DNA of 64,000 nucleotides from positions 20,478,501 to 20,542,500 of the forward strand of contig SMMW01000003.1 of NCBI GenBank assembly GCA_004794655.1. The letters are read 5' to 3'. A program made the translations under genes and the position numbers. Under the pieces are notes generated by a model that was not told where the DNA came from, did no database searches, and saw only the letters and a list, made by a program, of their open reading frames with translations. Each line of letters opens with the position of its first letter. The stretch's first letter is position 1. Shown piece by piece: positions 1-10,641 of this stretch. The stretch comes from Marisa cornuarietis (lineage: Eukaryota > Mollusca > Gastropoda > Architaenioglossa > Ampullariidae).

Positions 1-10
1 ACATTCTGAC

Positions 11-128
11 CTTTGTTGATCTCCATATCAACTTTCTGCAGAAAGTCTGGGTCTGGTGCTGCTCTCTGCTTCTTCTGCTTCACCAGAACAAGGGCATCCT
101 CCAGCTCTGTCAGGTCAAGGGCACTCTC
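11..128 (-). CDS. RPGRIP1L: RPGRIP1L exon 13 (last in window)
   Basis: 118 nt. The acceptor is TTGCAG|GAGA and the donor AAAG|GTCAGA, whose GT is at 9-10. It encodes [20 protein letters not shown] then [19 protein letters not shown], matching the L-x-E-A-L-x-L-(I/V)-K...F-L-x-K-V-D-x-E-I-N-K signature. The gene continues past base 1. Confidence 0.95.
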
Positions 129-3100
129 CTGCAATACAAAACATATTAGAGTAAGTTAGCAGCAGTAAGCTTAGTAGTAGATGTAAGAGTAGTATATCAA
201 CACTTTAAAAAGTTAAAAAAATTTGTTCAATTTATATTCAAAGCCAGTTATATGCATACATAAGACCTGTACCTATCACGATTTATGTAAAATACTATAT
301 GGAAAGGAAATTACTCATCAAAAATAATTTACTTCTTGCCTTTTTTATATTAATTTCACTGATTTAACATGGAGAGGCAGCCTGTCTCATAAGTATGTCA
401 CTCCAAATCATCAACATTTGAACCATGCACAACACTGAAATGTTATCATTCAAAGTATGTCTGAATACAAATAAGTTGGCAACTGAGACTGCTGATGTAA
501 TCACTTTAGTTTTACATTTAGATAAGGTCAAGGGCATAGGGTAAACACCAGAGAGTTGGCAATTTTCTGAACAATAAAATAAGATGTGACATATTCAGGT
601 GCTTGTAGAATGACCCTGAAGTGTAGGGTCAGATAAAAAAATTGAGGATCCATGAACAACACTTCCAAAAACACAAATCTTTCTAAACTGTAATCTACCC
701 AAAACTAGCCTTACACATGCATATTTTGGTGATCAGCTTTTGGACGATTTTAGTACTTTTTTAAAATTTCCATGTGTTCTTAGCAATATTAAATAAAAAC
801 TTTGGCACTTCTTATTTATCTCTTTTGGTTTCAGTGGTGGAGGTTTTTTGATGTTATCAAGCAGTCACTGATCTGGAATCCTTAAAACAAAGTGAATCAT
901 TGTGACAAAGGCGGTTACAGAATCAGTGAAATTGTAATCTCTCCAGTTATTTCTCATAATGCATGAAATATAAAATATAATAAAATGTATTAAATGTACT
1001 AAATTAAATAAAATGTATTAAGGAACACTAACATCTTTTAAATGAACACACAGCTGTATGACTGACCTTGGTGAAGAATTTGAGTTTCTCCTCCATATCA
1101 TCACACTTTTCCTTCATCTGGAAGTAGTTGACCTGAAGTTCCCTGAACTCCTGCTGAAGCTTCTCATGGGCATCTAAATGACATGGAAAATGTCCAGTGT
1201 TTCAAATGGACAGATCACTTCACCACTGACCTATAAGCATATTCTTAGCTCTCTTTCCCCCACCCTTATTGGCTTGTAAATTAATTATAGTGGCAGCGAA
1301 TAATTAGTATTCTTCTGCAGATCCTCTTCCTTGATTAATATTTCAGTTTATAAAATGATGTCTAAAGACATCAAACTTGTTTCTAATAATTTTCCAAAAG
1401 ATTCTACAACCATGGGTGCATAGCTGACATAAATTTTTAAAGCTTTTTTCTGCAATGAAAACTATGACTGAAACTAAATAAAAACTTTGCTGCACATGGT
1501 TAACTACTTCTTGACAAGCAGTTTTTAGTCGGCGCAGTTCAAACAAGTGAAACTTGCCTTAAGTAGTTTTCAATAAAATCACCACTGACCTCTTTCATTA
1601 GCATATCTGTCAATAATACTGCCCTTTTCACCCAGGTCTGACTTAAGTGTGGCTTCAAGCTGCGCAATCTGTACCTTGAGTTTATTCTCACGTTGTCGCC
1701 ATTCGCGTTCTCGTTCAAGGTCAAAAGCACTGCAAAATTCCAAGCTTAAAGTAAAGAACTTTCCATCCTGTAATAAAGACAGAGATACTAATACCAATTA
1801 GAAGGCATGGCACACACAAAAAAAAAATCAACAGATCAGAGTGAGACCAGGAGGAAGATACCAATGAAGCAAATGAGATGAAGCACAGCACCTGCTGACA
1901 AATTTCTCGTTGGCTTCTTTGAGTGTGTCAATTTCCCTCTGCAGGTCCACCACCTGCTCCTGAAGCTCCAAAGTTCGCTTCTGGCCTGTGGCAGCAATCC
2001 TCAGTTCATTTTGCAGAGTGAGGACACGGTTCTGCTCTTCTTTCACTTGCATGCTAAGTCGTTCCATTTCCATCAAGATGTGGTCATGATTTTGCCGCAA
2101 TGTTCGAGTGTCCTAATTCAAATAATTAGGCATTGATGATCCAAACAGTAACTACTAAATAACAAATATTTTCAGTCAACACTGTCACATCAACTTTCAG
2201 GATATTTCTTTTCCTTTGCTTTTTTTCAGAAAAACATTTTGACTTTCTTTGACATTTAAATACTCCCATACTTGATGAATCAGTCCCATACAGAGAGAGA
2301 TAGTGGAGGTGTGGTAAGCCAGCAGTGAGATGGAGGGGGGAGAAAGTGTGTGACAAAGGCACAGAGAGAGATGAATGGAGGGCATGGGAGTTGCTTGCAA
2401 CATCAAAATGTTTGTCTCCCTTCAGTCGAAACATTGCTAAACATGAGCTGTCAGGAGTTACCATAAGTACAACTGTTTAACTATTTTTCTACACTGATAC
2501 CATAGATCAATAAACTTTCCTTCAATAGTGACAGATCAAAAGCTGACAGTAAAATGACAGCTGGAAGAGTAAGTCGCAGAAGTGTAAACTGTGTAAAGCC
2601 AGGTATTCTGGCTAGTATTACAACATAAATAATTATAAATGTTGTAATCTGAATGATTAAACAGTTAAATAGCATTGCTTTGGACTTGGGGCTGATAGTG
2701 ATGTCACAAAGTATGCTATATTACCTCCTCCATAGCTGTGTATTTATTCTGAAGACCAATCAGCCGTGTTGATTTCTCTTTCACTTCTCGCTGTAGTTTG
2801 ATCATGTCAATGTTCTCCTGAACACTTTGCCTGCAATTCCAAGAGTAGATTACAATGCTTAATGTTTGGGTGGACAGAGAGAGATTACTTCCTGTGCAAA
2901 TGATCTTTCAAAGTACCCCTGTAAATAATTAAAGAAAATAATTCTTTACTTAACTTTACCTGCAAAGAGAGGGAAAAAGAACAAATTTCTTTAAACTTCT
3001 GTTTCTAACTCTGTGCAAATAACACACACACATAAACATTTTGTACAGTTATCACAGAAAACAGCATATGCTTGGGTTCTTGTTTACAATGGAAAGTAAC

Positions 3101-6100
3101 ATCAGAAATAACTCTTACAAGTCTTTGCGTTTAATGATGAAATTTTCTTAGGCACTTATGCTGAATGAATCAACTCAAACTGTACAGATCCTTGAACACT
3201 TGCCTCTGCTCAGATGTGATTTGTTGTTTGATTTTGATGATGTCCTCCTCAAACTCTGCCTCTCGTAAGCGGTTCTGTTGCAAACCAAAAAGTAGCGAGC
3301 AAATGACACATGCAGAATTAAGCCCCCCCAAAAAAAAATATTTATCTAAAGAAGGTATTTTAGGATTAATAATGTCAGACAAGAAATTAAACTCAAAGTT
3401 CCTGACAGGTTGATAAATAAAAAAGCAATGTCATTAGATTGTCACAAAATAAACATTTTATTGTAAATTCTTTTTCTTTGAGACTTACCAGATGATTTGG
3501 CCATAGGAGATAATATGATAATTTGCTCTTTAACTATTGCTAATTGACTTCCTGACAGTGAGCTAGAATGTGAGTGGCAGGTGAGAAACAAATAGCTATA
3601 AAGGCAAAAGCAATACACCAGTTTTTTCAACCAACATTGAATCCACCCAAACAGCAGTGAGTTGGGAGGACCTTGTGTCATTTGATAAGTCTTGAAGAAA
3701 GAAAATTTACAATAAAAATTTCCTTCTTTGACCTTTTACTCGATGATATGACCCTAGGAGAAAAGACACCAGGAGGAGAGAAGTAAACAATAAACTGTGG
3801 CATCAACTCACAGCATGTTGCATCACAGAGACTAAACCCAACAGTGCAAGAGAAGCAGTACAGCAGAAAGGTTTCTCAAACAGAACCTGCTCAAGACAGA
3901 GTTGGAAGGTCAGCTGATGATGGACAGGTCTGATAATTCTACATCAGGATGGATGGTGAGACTAGCTGCAGTCTCCTGTTTCCATCCTAAAACATTCTGA
4001 TCCTTTTGACCAAGGAGATAGGAGATCACAGCGAGTGTAGATCAAGGAGAAGGTGGAATGGTATTAACATCTGAAGTAGACATTCTCTCACCCTCACAAC
4101 CATCAGTGACTTGGTCAAGCATTTACTTTCTCACCTCTCTCTCTATTAATATGTTGTGCTTTGTTCTGGTCTAGACATGACTGGTTCTTGACAGTCTAGA
4201 ATATTTGTTATATGAGAGACAAACAACACTTTCATATAAAAAGCAAACTTTAAAAAAAAACTGCCAGATTCTTACTTGCTCTTTTAGGTTCTCAATCTCT
4301 AGTTCATACATGCTTAGTTTCTCATGAAGCTGGTCGATGGTGTTTAGCCTGAAAAAAAATCAAACATTATCCACTCTCCTCAAAAATATTAAAAAACAAA
4401 ATGCATAATTAACAATTTATAATAATTAATCTAAAATACTCCAGCCATTTACTTAGCTCACATATGGTCACAGGATTTTAAGTCACTGTGCAGCAAAACA
4501 ATGGAACTTTCCATATCTGCCACCTACCCACAACTGAATCCTTTAAATGTGCACTGAAATCATACCTCTGCCTTAAGCATTACTCCTAACAACAGTCCAC
4601 ACAATGCTAGTTCTTTGTCAAACCCTTTACCTCCTTTTCTGCTTAATGCTCTACTTACCTACTCATCTTCCTTTGCAAAATTGTGATACTCTTAGTCCTA
4701 GTTACTTGGCTCCTCTTTAAGTTTTCTGTATTTGTCTTTTATTTGTCATCAGTACTCTTGTCTATCCTTCAATTTACATATTTGTTCTTCTGTTCCTTGT
4801 ATGTTGTCCATATCTTGTTCTTGTTCTTAAGCTCCAGGGGCCTCAGACTCATAGAGTTTGCACACAGAGCCACCAGCTCAGTTAGCCAATACCCTGTATC
4901 TCTACAAGAAATCGAGGATGGCAATTTGGCACTCTTCAGATGGTTTGGTCCATAACCAAATCAACTTTATTCTGCTACCTAGATGATTCAAATCCAGCAT
5001 CAATCAGGCCAAGACAAGGATATACCCAGGCACTGACATAGGCAGCAACCATCTCCTAACAAGCCTGAAGTTGAAGATGAAGGCAAGGCATCGCTCAAAC
5101 ATCCCCCAAATTTCTTTTGATTTGGAGAAGCTGAAAGAACTGAACACCAAAATCTTCCAGGCTCCAGTTGGAGGCAAATCTGCCACCCAGGACATGGAGG
5201 ACTGTGGACGCCCTTGCTGGAAACATCAAAAAGGTGCTACTGTCAAACATTCCGGGAGTGCTAAGGTGACATAGGAAGAAGAAACAACCCTGAGTCACGA
5301 ATGAAGTCCTAGATCTCTGCGACCAAAGGAGAGTCTTGGAGAAAGAGGAAAAGCAACCTGAAACCAACCTTCAAGTACAAGAAGTGAAATGTCTTAAGAA
5401 AAGGGATAAAGGCATTTTGGGATCGAAAGCCAATCCCAGAAGGAATGGCACAGGGTGACAGCAAAAAGGCATACCAACTACTAAAGACATCACAACACAA
5501 GGTCAACACAACACCTCAGTCATTGAAGAGCAAAGGCTGCCTTCTCACAGAAAGCAGTGCTGTACTCAATCTATGGAATGAATATTGCAAAGATCTGTAC
5601 AACTTCTAGATAAAGACAGATGCCAACATCCTTCAAAACAACCAGAGGGGAGGGGGATTGGTGTTTTACACTGAGCCAGCAACTAAGGCTATATCAGGGC
5701 AAGCAGCCAGCGCTGTAAAGAGATGCCACATGCAGAGGAAGAACAGCGTGCCTGAAACGAGAGCTGAACCCAGGACAGCCAACCTTCACTATTGGTGACA
5801 GGCACTAACTGATGCACCCGGACTGGCCCTTCAAAACAACCAGACTAGAACTACCATACAGGAAGAGGTTGAAAGAGCAGTATGGCCTGAAGGGATGGAA
5901 CTGACAATGTTCCAGGTGAGCTACTAAAGCAAAGCGAGGAAGAAACACCAAAGACCCTAACTGCTCTGTGCCAAAGAGTCTGTGAAAGCAAAGAATGGAT
6001 GCAATCACTAGTCATACTCGTATTAAAAAAAGGCAACAGCAAACAGTGCCAGAACTACAGAACCATCAGCCAAATCAGCCACTGAAACAAAGTGATGCTG

Positions 6101-9100
6101 AAAGTAATCCAGAATTGCATCAGAACCACTTCCAAGAAACTGCTAGAGAAGAACAGTCTAGCTTCAGACAAGGCAGGAGCACAGCAGAGATTTTCAACTG
6201 TTGCATCATGATAGCGATGTATCTTAAGCACCATCGGTACCTTTATCACAACTTCATTAAATTTAAAATGGCTTTTGACAGAGTTTGGTATAAAGGGTTA
6301 TGGCATGCAATGTGAAAATTCAACATTTAAGAGGGTCTAGTCCAAGTCATGGGAGCACTGTATAAGAGCTCAACCAGCACAGTTCTGCTGGATAACCTAA
6401 TCGGAGATTTCTTTACAATAATAATGTTATTTTTTACAGTGCAATATTTCAGCTTCCTTTATAATAATAATAATAAGATTTGTATAGTGCAATGTCTCAG
6501 CCTAAAGACAAGGTCATTGCATTGAACAGGATTCACCAAATAGTCACAAAGATGTAGGATGAAGAATAATGCAAAGACTTGCTGCTTTCCGGCAGTAAAG
6601 GGCAATCACTACAGTTTGTACACTGCAACTTTGGGTAGCCAAAGCGAGTGAACCATGCTTGACTGGAATCCAGACAGTAGATCCAATCAGTTTGCACTTC
6701 AAAAGAGCATTATGTAGATTACTATCAACACCACATGCATCTATGCCAGAAACTCAGTTTGTGGCATTAAGGTGCTTTAAGATAAGATAATACTTTATTA
6801 GTCCCAGAGGGCAATTGGGTACAACTGAATAGTTGTATGTGCATCTTTATTTATTGTTTCTACTTTAAACAATAAAAAAGGGGAAAAACTTGGCCTCAGT
6901 CAGTCTATTTTCATACTTACAGCTGTCGCTTCTCCATGTGAGCTTCCTCCATTACAATGTGATCACCACGGCCTGCTTGCAGAGTTGCAAACCTGAATGA
7001 ACAACACTTACAACAGTCACAATAATCTGTACTGACATATGAACAACAAAACATAAATCTCAAGAAACTATACATGAAAAAAAATCACAACAATATGTAT
7101 CGATGCATGAAATAAGTCTCAACAATCTATTCTGATACAGGAACATTTATCTTGCTCAATGTAAGTTGTTGAGATTTTAATGTATATTTTAAAATAATTC
7201 TGGAAGTTTATGTGTGCTGTTGTATTGTGTACATAGACTCCTGATCCTGCTTCTAGTTTATTCTGCAATGTAAAGTTGGATTCTTGCTTTAAGTGAAATA
7301 TATATATTATTTTAATATTTATCATATCTTGTTTTAAGTGAAATATTTATCTTAATATCTATTATATGAAAAGCTATACATGTTTGGTGAAGACAGTTTT
7401 TCTCTTTCTGTGTTAAATATAGACTTAAACTACTTATAGAATAAAAAGGGCAGTAACTACAAAACGTATAGCATACATAGAAATAAATATCGTTTGAGGA
7501 ATTTTGTGTATAAAGTTGGTTAACTATGATGGAATACAGCAGGCAGTAGAAGAAGCTGACCGTTTTGGTGCATCCTGAGATGGACCAATCACCCTGAGAT
7601 TTTTAGTGATCCTAGGATCGATTTGTACAGTCGGGGGTTTGGGGATGCCTGTGCTGATGCGAGACTGGACATGGTTATATGGCATAGTTCTCTTCCCTGC
7701 AGCCAGCGTGAGAGCTTGTTGCTTTGTCAGTGCCAGCTGCAAATGAATGAATAAAAGAATGAACAAACTAATGAACTAAACAATCATATACTATAAATGT
7801 CCAAGCTTACATGGTGGTGGTGGTGGTGGGGAACCTGATAAGATGTACTGAGATGAGGATACACTAATTAGAACACTGTGTGTGTTATGTGTGTGCTGGG
7901 ATGGTGAGTGTGTGTGGAGAGTGCAAGCGATACATGTTAAAAAAAATCTTTTTCCCAGGTACGAAACTGTCACAGACAGGTGATACGGCATGTCAGTAAA
8001 GTGAATAAGTCAACACAGTGCAGACAGGGTGAGCCACACCTGTTGTATACATCATTAATAATCACCCTTTTACAAACAGCTCAGAATATTTTAGAAGGGG
8101 ATAGTGGGATCCCATCAAGACATGACTTGTGCAAGAAGACATCATGTTAAGAAATTACCTGCAGAAAGTGGATGTTGTGCTTTCCAAGTAAGGTGGTATC
8201 CCAGATTCATGCAAATCCCTTGGAATTTTATCATTTGTTTTTGTAGAACCCTCTTTAACTCCTTTTATAAATTTTTAATAGGAACATCAACTAAGCCTAG
8301 GAAGATATGTAAACCACAAAGGCTTCGTCAGACAAGCAAGCATCAACAGTTTCAATACTACAGGCCCAGGAGTCAGCATTGCTGAGAAACAAGTGATGTA
8401 TAAGTAAAGTGTGTGTGGTCAGTGTACGGCAGTGACATCTAGTGTATGTGCCAAAATTACTAATGTTTCTCCAGCTCATGCTATCTAGTGTATGGATAAA
8501 ACTTCTACTGGTATTGTTTATAGAAATATCAGAATTACCCATTGGTACTGCTAACAGTGTTGTATAATTGTAACGAGTAACTGGTGTGAGTGTGAGTTAT
8601 TATTTATTATTTATCGTGTATTTAAAGCAGCAAGTGCTGTGATGTTCCTTTCCTAATTAAAAATAGACAGGTGTGCAAAGACAGGTATAGTTTGTTTTTG
8701 TTTAGGAATGAAAGAACATGCTCGTGTTCAGACAACTGCTTGAGTATGGGCCTACATGTGAGTGACCGTGACAAAAACAAACCAAACTGAAAACAACTCG
8801 TCACACATGAGTAAACACTAATTCATTGTCAGTGAGAAGCCTTGTTTAACACAAAGGTGGCTTCTGTTATTGTCCACATCTTTAGTATACATATGCCCTT
8901 AACAGAAGACATGTCTGTTAATGTCCAGAACCTTAAAGACCTACCCGACTGGTGACACATCCTGCTCAAAAGACTCCTTTCATATCAAATATTTATGCTC
9001 AAACATGAAATCACAAGGTCAAAACATGAATCTCGAGAAATTAAACAGAAACGATTTCCTCCCATTTGATACATAACACATGCAGGAGGTTGGTATGACT

Positions 9101-10641
9101 AGACTGGACAGATTGACTGGGCTGAGAAGGTGTTAAGCCTTATGGTCCAGAGATTCCCACGGTATGTATATGACTCGCCTATAGATTATTTTCCATAAAA
9201 TTCAAGAAAGAAGTATTTAAAAGGTTGACTATCTCATGAAGAAAGTGGTGCAATATTGTTAAATTAACTTATATTAACTTTTCACCTAGGTAGTTATTAC
9301 CCACCTTTTCCTTTAGATGGTTGTTTATTTTCTCCAGGTTCTGCACTTTTCCTTTCAACTCCATTAACTGCTCCTCAGCAGCTACTTCACGTCCAGCCTT
9401 TCCTATGAACAGACAGCTCTGTGACATTTTCTCATCTTTCATACATGTATATATTTCTAAGGCACTCGCCATACTAAAACTTAAAGGCAAACTTGTACCC
9501 TATGATGGGAAAGAATGGTTGGACTTGGGGAGGGAGGTGAGGATCACACAGTGCCAGTTACCCTCACTAAGTGTTTCCATCTGTAAATGCACCATGGACT
9601 TACCAATTTCAAGGTCATGTTTCTTTTTGTCGTTGACAAGCCGCAGAAGTTTGGTAGCCATTCTGGGACAAAAAAAGTTATTGTTTCTAACCTTTAAAAT
9701 AGGTTAAAATTTGATAAAATAAAAGTAAATTTAATAAAAGTTAGCATTTTAACACAGGTTAAAATAAGTGAGATATTTTAGCTGCAAAATGTCCACTATT
9801 AATGGTCTCATCTGATATCCCAATAAAATAATGGCCAAATATTTGTCCATTCAACTTCCATATGTATAAAGCTGACCATTCTATATTCCAGATATGCCAA
9901 ATGCAGAATCACACTGTGTGTTCTATGACCCTTAAAAACTGCCTTTTGTACAGAGTCCTTAAGAATTAAGGCTAGCTTGAGGGGAAGAAAATTAAAACCA
10001 CACTGTCAGCACCATCTGGCCAAACAGGAAATAAACAGCCACTTATATATTATTTTGTTAAATGCATTCTTAGGTGGGTTATCATTATTTCACCTTTTGA
10101 TCTTATCTTCCTGCTTTCTTGCATGCTTTTTAAGCAGAAGGTTTTCTTCACAGAGTCGAAGATATTTATCTTCAAGCTCATCTCGGTCCAGTTTGGAAAC
10201 CATTCGTCTCTGCTGGGCTGCCTTCTGGTCCAGTGCAGCTAACATAGAAAACAGAACACAGTTTACTTAAATGTTAAAAAAAGAATTCTTTTGATAAATT
10301 TGTATAAAAAGTCAGATCAATTCTGAGCTGTTTATAAATGTGGAAAAAAATCTATCAGGTTGCAAAATGGAAGTGAGAAATTAAATGCTGAATTTCTTTA
10401 GATTTATCTTTTGAAAAAAAATAAATATTGTTTTCCTGCTTTTGTATTGGAAAAGTGACACTGGAAAAAAACGAGCATTTATTATGCAGTTTAATAACTA
10501 AACAGCCACCTAAAAAAATGTGTGAGAGAGAGAAAGAGAAAACAAAAAAAGAGCATGCATATTTAAAAATGACAGAACTCTACCTGCATTTCTGTAGGCA
10601 TTGTTGCTTGTGTCTTTTTCAGGAATGTTGTCATCAGCCAT
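11..10641 (-). CDS. RPGRIP1L: RPGRIP1L (protein fantom) ortholog, 5' part, 13 exons, 3' end outside window
   Basis: Known of the family: RPGRIP1L (NPHP8/MKS5) is a scaffold of the ciliary transition zone that assembles MKS and NPHP module proteins at the ciliary base. Seen here: thirteen exons (listed below) join in frame to 1444 nt, 481 residues plus one base. The product is almost entirely charged, heptad-rich coiled coil. Hallmarks are [16 protein letters not shown] (about residues 66-81), [11 protein letters not shown] (about 140-150) and [16 protein letters not shown] (near 380-395), which match vertebrate RPGRIP1L/RPGRIP1 in the same order. The C2 domains and RPGR-interacting C-terminus expected after about residue 500 would lie left of base 1. 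The start ATG (10639-10641) has an in-frame TAA eight codons upstream (10663-10665). All introns are GT-AG except one GC-AG. The intron at 4349-6920 holds transposon debris. The single-copy state before the vertebrate RPGRIP1/RPGRIP1L split is known; choosing the L name is inference. Identity is very secure. Confidence 0.95.
1067..1173 (-). CDS. RPGRIP1L: RPGRIP1L exon 12
   Basis: 107 nt. The acceptor is TTTAG|ATGC and the donor AAG|GTCAGT. It encodes (D)[20 protein letters not shown] and then [15 protein letters not shown], continuing the coiled coil. Confidence 0.93.
1590..1729 (-). CDS. RPGRIP1L: RPGRIP1L exon 11
   Basis: 140 nt. The acceptor is TTTGCAG|TGCT and the donor G|GTCAGT. It encodes [16 protein letters not shown] then [20 protein letters not shown]. 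The [16 protein letters not shown] string is nearly invariant between this sequence and vertebrate RPGRIP1L. Confidence 0.97.
1892..2112 (-). CDS. RPGRIP1L: RPGRIP1L exon 10
   Basis: 221 nt, residues about 287-360. The acceptor is AATTAG|GACAC and the donor AG|GTGCTG. It encodes [20 protein letters not shown] and continues through [20 protein letters not shown] to ANEKFVS. It is pure coiled coil, matching the RTLRxxHDxLM block of the family. Confidence 0.95.
2725..2830 (-). CDS. RPGRIP1L: RPGRIP1L exon 9
   Basis: 106 nt. The acceptor is ATTGCAG|GCAA and the donor GAG|GTAATA. It encodes [20 protein letters not shown] and then [15 protein letters not shown]. This aligns with the vertebrate segment N-x-R-D-N-V-E-M-I-K-L-H-K-Q-L. 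Confidence 0.95.
3204..3274 (-). CDS. RPGRIP1L: RPGRIP1L exon 8 (GC donor)
   Basis: 71 nt. The acceptor is CAACAG|AACC. It encodes [20 protein letters not shown] then SEQ(R), similar to the vertebrate NEIE...LREQ block. The frame into exon 9 works only if the donor is AG|GCAAGT, a GC-type donor. The nearby GT (CAA|GTGTTC) would put exon 9 into a frame with an early stop. Confidence 0.88.
4276..4348 (-). CDS. RPGRIP1L: RPGRIP1L exon 7
   Basis: 73 nt. The acceptor is TTTCAG|GCTA and the donor CAA|GTAAGA. It encodes [20 protein letters not shown] then NLKEQ. The exon lies downstream of the 2.57-kb intron that contains the retrotransposon and nested SINE, so the insertion has not broken the gene. 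Confidence 0.9.
4828..6420 (+). pseudogene. Degenerate non-LTR retrotransposon ORF2 fragment inside RPGRIP1L intron
   Basis: Three-frame reading recovers ordered pieces of an endonuclease/reverse-transcriptase polyprotein of the kind common in mollusc genomes. The pieces are [10 protein letters not shown] (about 4840), an endonuclease C-terminal GTDIGSNH (about 5030; families usually have SDH), FDLEKLK...FQAPVGGK (5117-5180), CQNYRTIS (about 6050), FRQGRSTAE (about 6165) and KMAFDRVW (about 6265, RT motif A). It has frameshifts and stops, and the catalytic YADD region is absent because similarity ends near 6415. It lies antisense to RPGRIP1L. It is interrupted by a SINE at 5647-5827. It is a dead copy; the clade (CR1-, Jockey- or RTE-like) is not resolved. 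Confidence 0.8.
5647..5827 (-). mobile_element. tRNA-derived SINE nested in retrotransposon, 17-bp TSD
   Basis: The 17-bp sequence CCTTCAAAACAACCAGA occurs exactly at 5630-5646 and again at 5828-5844, flanking this block as a target-site duplication. Read on the minus strand, the element has a GGTTCAGCTCTCGT box B-like motif. The conserved body has a GCATGTGGCATCTnTTTACAG segment and ends near CACCAATCCCCCTCCCC. A second copy is at 29398-29573. It inserted after the surrounding retrotransposon did. Confidence 0.85.
6462..6545 (+). mobile_element. Short (AAT)n-anchored interspersed element fragment
   Basis: An (ATA)n run is followed by TTTGTATAGTGCAATGTCTCAGC and an A/G-rich stretch. The same layout, (AAT)n then TTGTATAGCGCCAAATCCTGG, recurs at 18732-18830, and in inverse orientation at 45945-46006. 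It is probably the 3' end of one SINE/LINE family. The preceding 6428-6461 looks like a decayed second copy of the same start. Confidence 0.5.
6783..6826 (+). mobile_element. Probable non-LTR retrotransposon 3' tail
   Basis: AGATAAGATAATACTTTATT then AGTCCCAGAGGGCAATTGGG resembles the conserved terminal segment of many animal CR1/Rex-like elements (ATACTTTATT...CCC...GGGAAATT). No coding sequence is attached. Confidence 0.4.
6921..6992 (-). CDS. RPGRIP1L: RPGRIP1L exon 6
   Basis: 72 nt. The acceptor is TTCAG|GTTTG and the donor CT|GTAAGT. It encodes [20 protein letters not shown] then KRQ, entered with a split Arg codon and left with a split Leu codon. It corresponds to the weakly conserved stretch before the second coiled-coil block. 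Confidence 0.85.
7561..7736 (-). CDS. RPGRIP1L: RPGRIP1L exon 5
   Basis: 176 nt, residues about 121-179. The acceptor is TTTGCAG|CTGG and the donor CG|GTCAGC. It encodes [20 protein letters not shown] followed by [10 protein letters not shown]. The [10 protein letters not shown] segment is conserved in RPGRIP1L; the remainder is a proline-rich linker. Reading past the donor would hit a stop within 12 codons. The donor position is confirmed because its phase-2 end fits exon 6 exactly. Confidence 0.92.
9305..9402 (-). CDS. RPGRIP1L: RPGRIP1L exon 4
   Basis: 98 nt, residues about 88-120, ending in phase 0 with donor AAG|GTGGGT. It encodes [20 protein letters not shown] and then [13 protein letters not shown]. 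This matches the vertebrate block in which a basic R-E/D-V segment precedes the E-L-K coiled coil. Confidence 0.93.
9604..9662 (-). CDS. RPGRIP1L: RPGRIP1L exon 3
   Basis: 59 nt. The acceptor is CCCAG|AATG and the donor G|GTAAGT. It encodes (R)[19 protein letters not shown](G), the most diagnostic motif of the family in this window. Confidence 0.97.
10094..10238 (-). CDS. RPGRIP1L: RPGRIP1L exon 2
   Basis: 145 nt, residues about 20-67. The acceptor is ...TTAG|CTGC and the donor AG|GTGAAA. It contains [20 protein letters not shown] followed by ARKQEDKIK, the first conserved coiled-coil block of RPGRIP1L/RPGRIP1. The reading frame is fixed by exon 1 and continues into exon 3 through a split Arg codon. 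Confidence 0.95.
10584..10641 (-). CDS. RPGRIP1L: RPGRIP1L exon 1 (first coding)
   Basis: Starts at the ATG and encodes [19 protein letters not shown] plus one base. The donor is G|GTAGAG. The acidic, unstructured N-terminus is poorly conserved, as in other family members. The in-frame upstream stop at 10663-10665 excludes an N-terminal extension within this exon. Confidence 0.85.
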
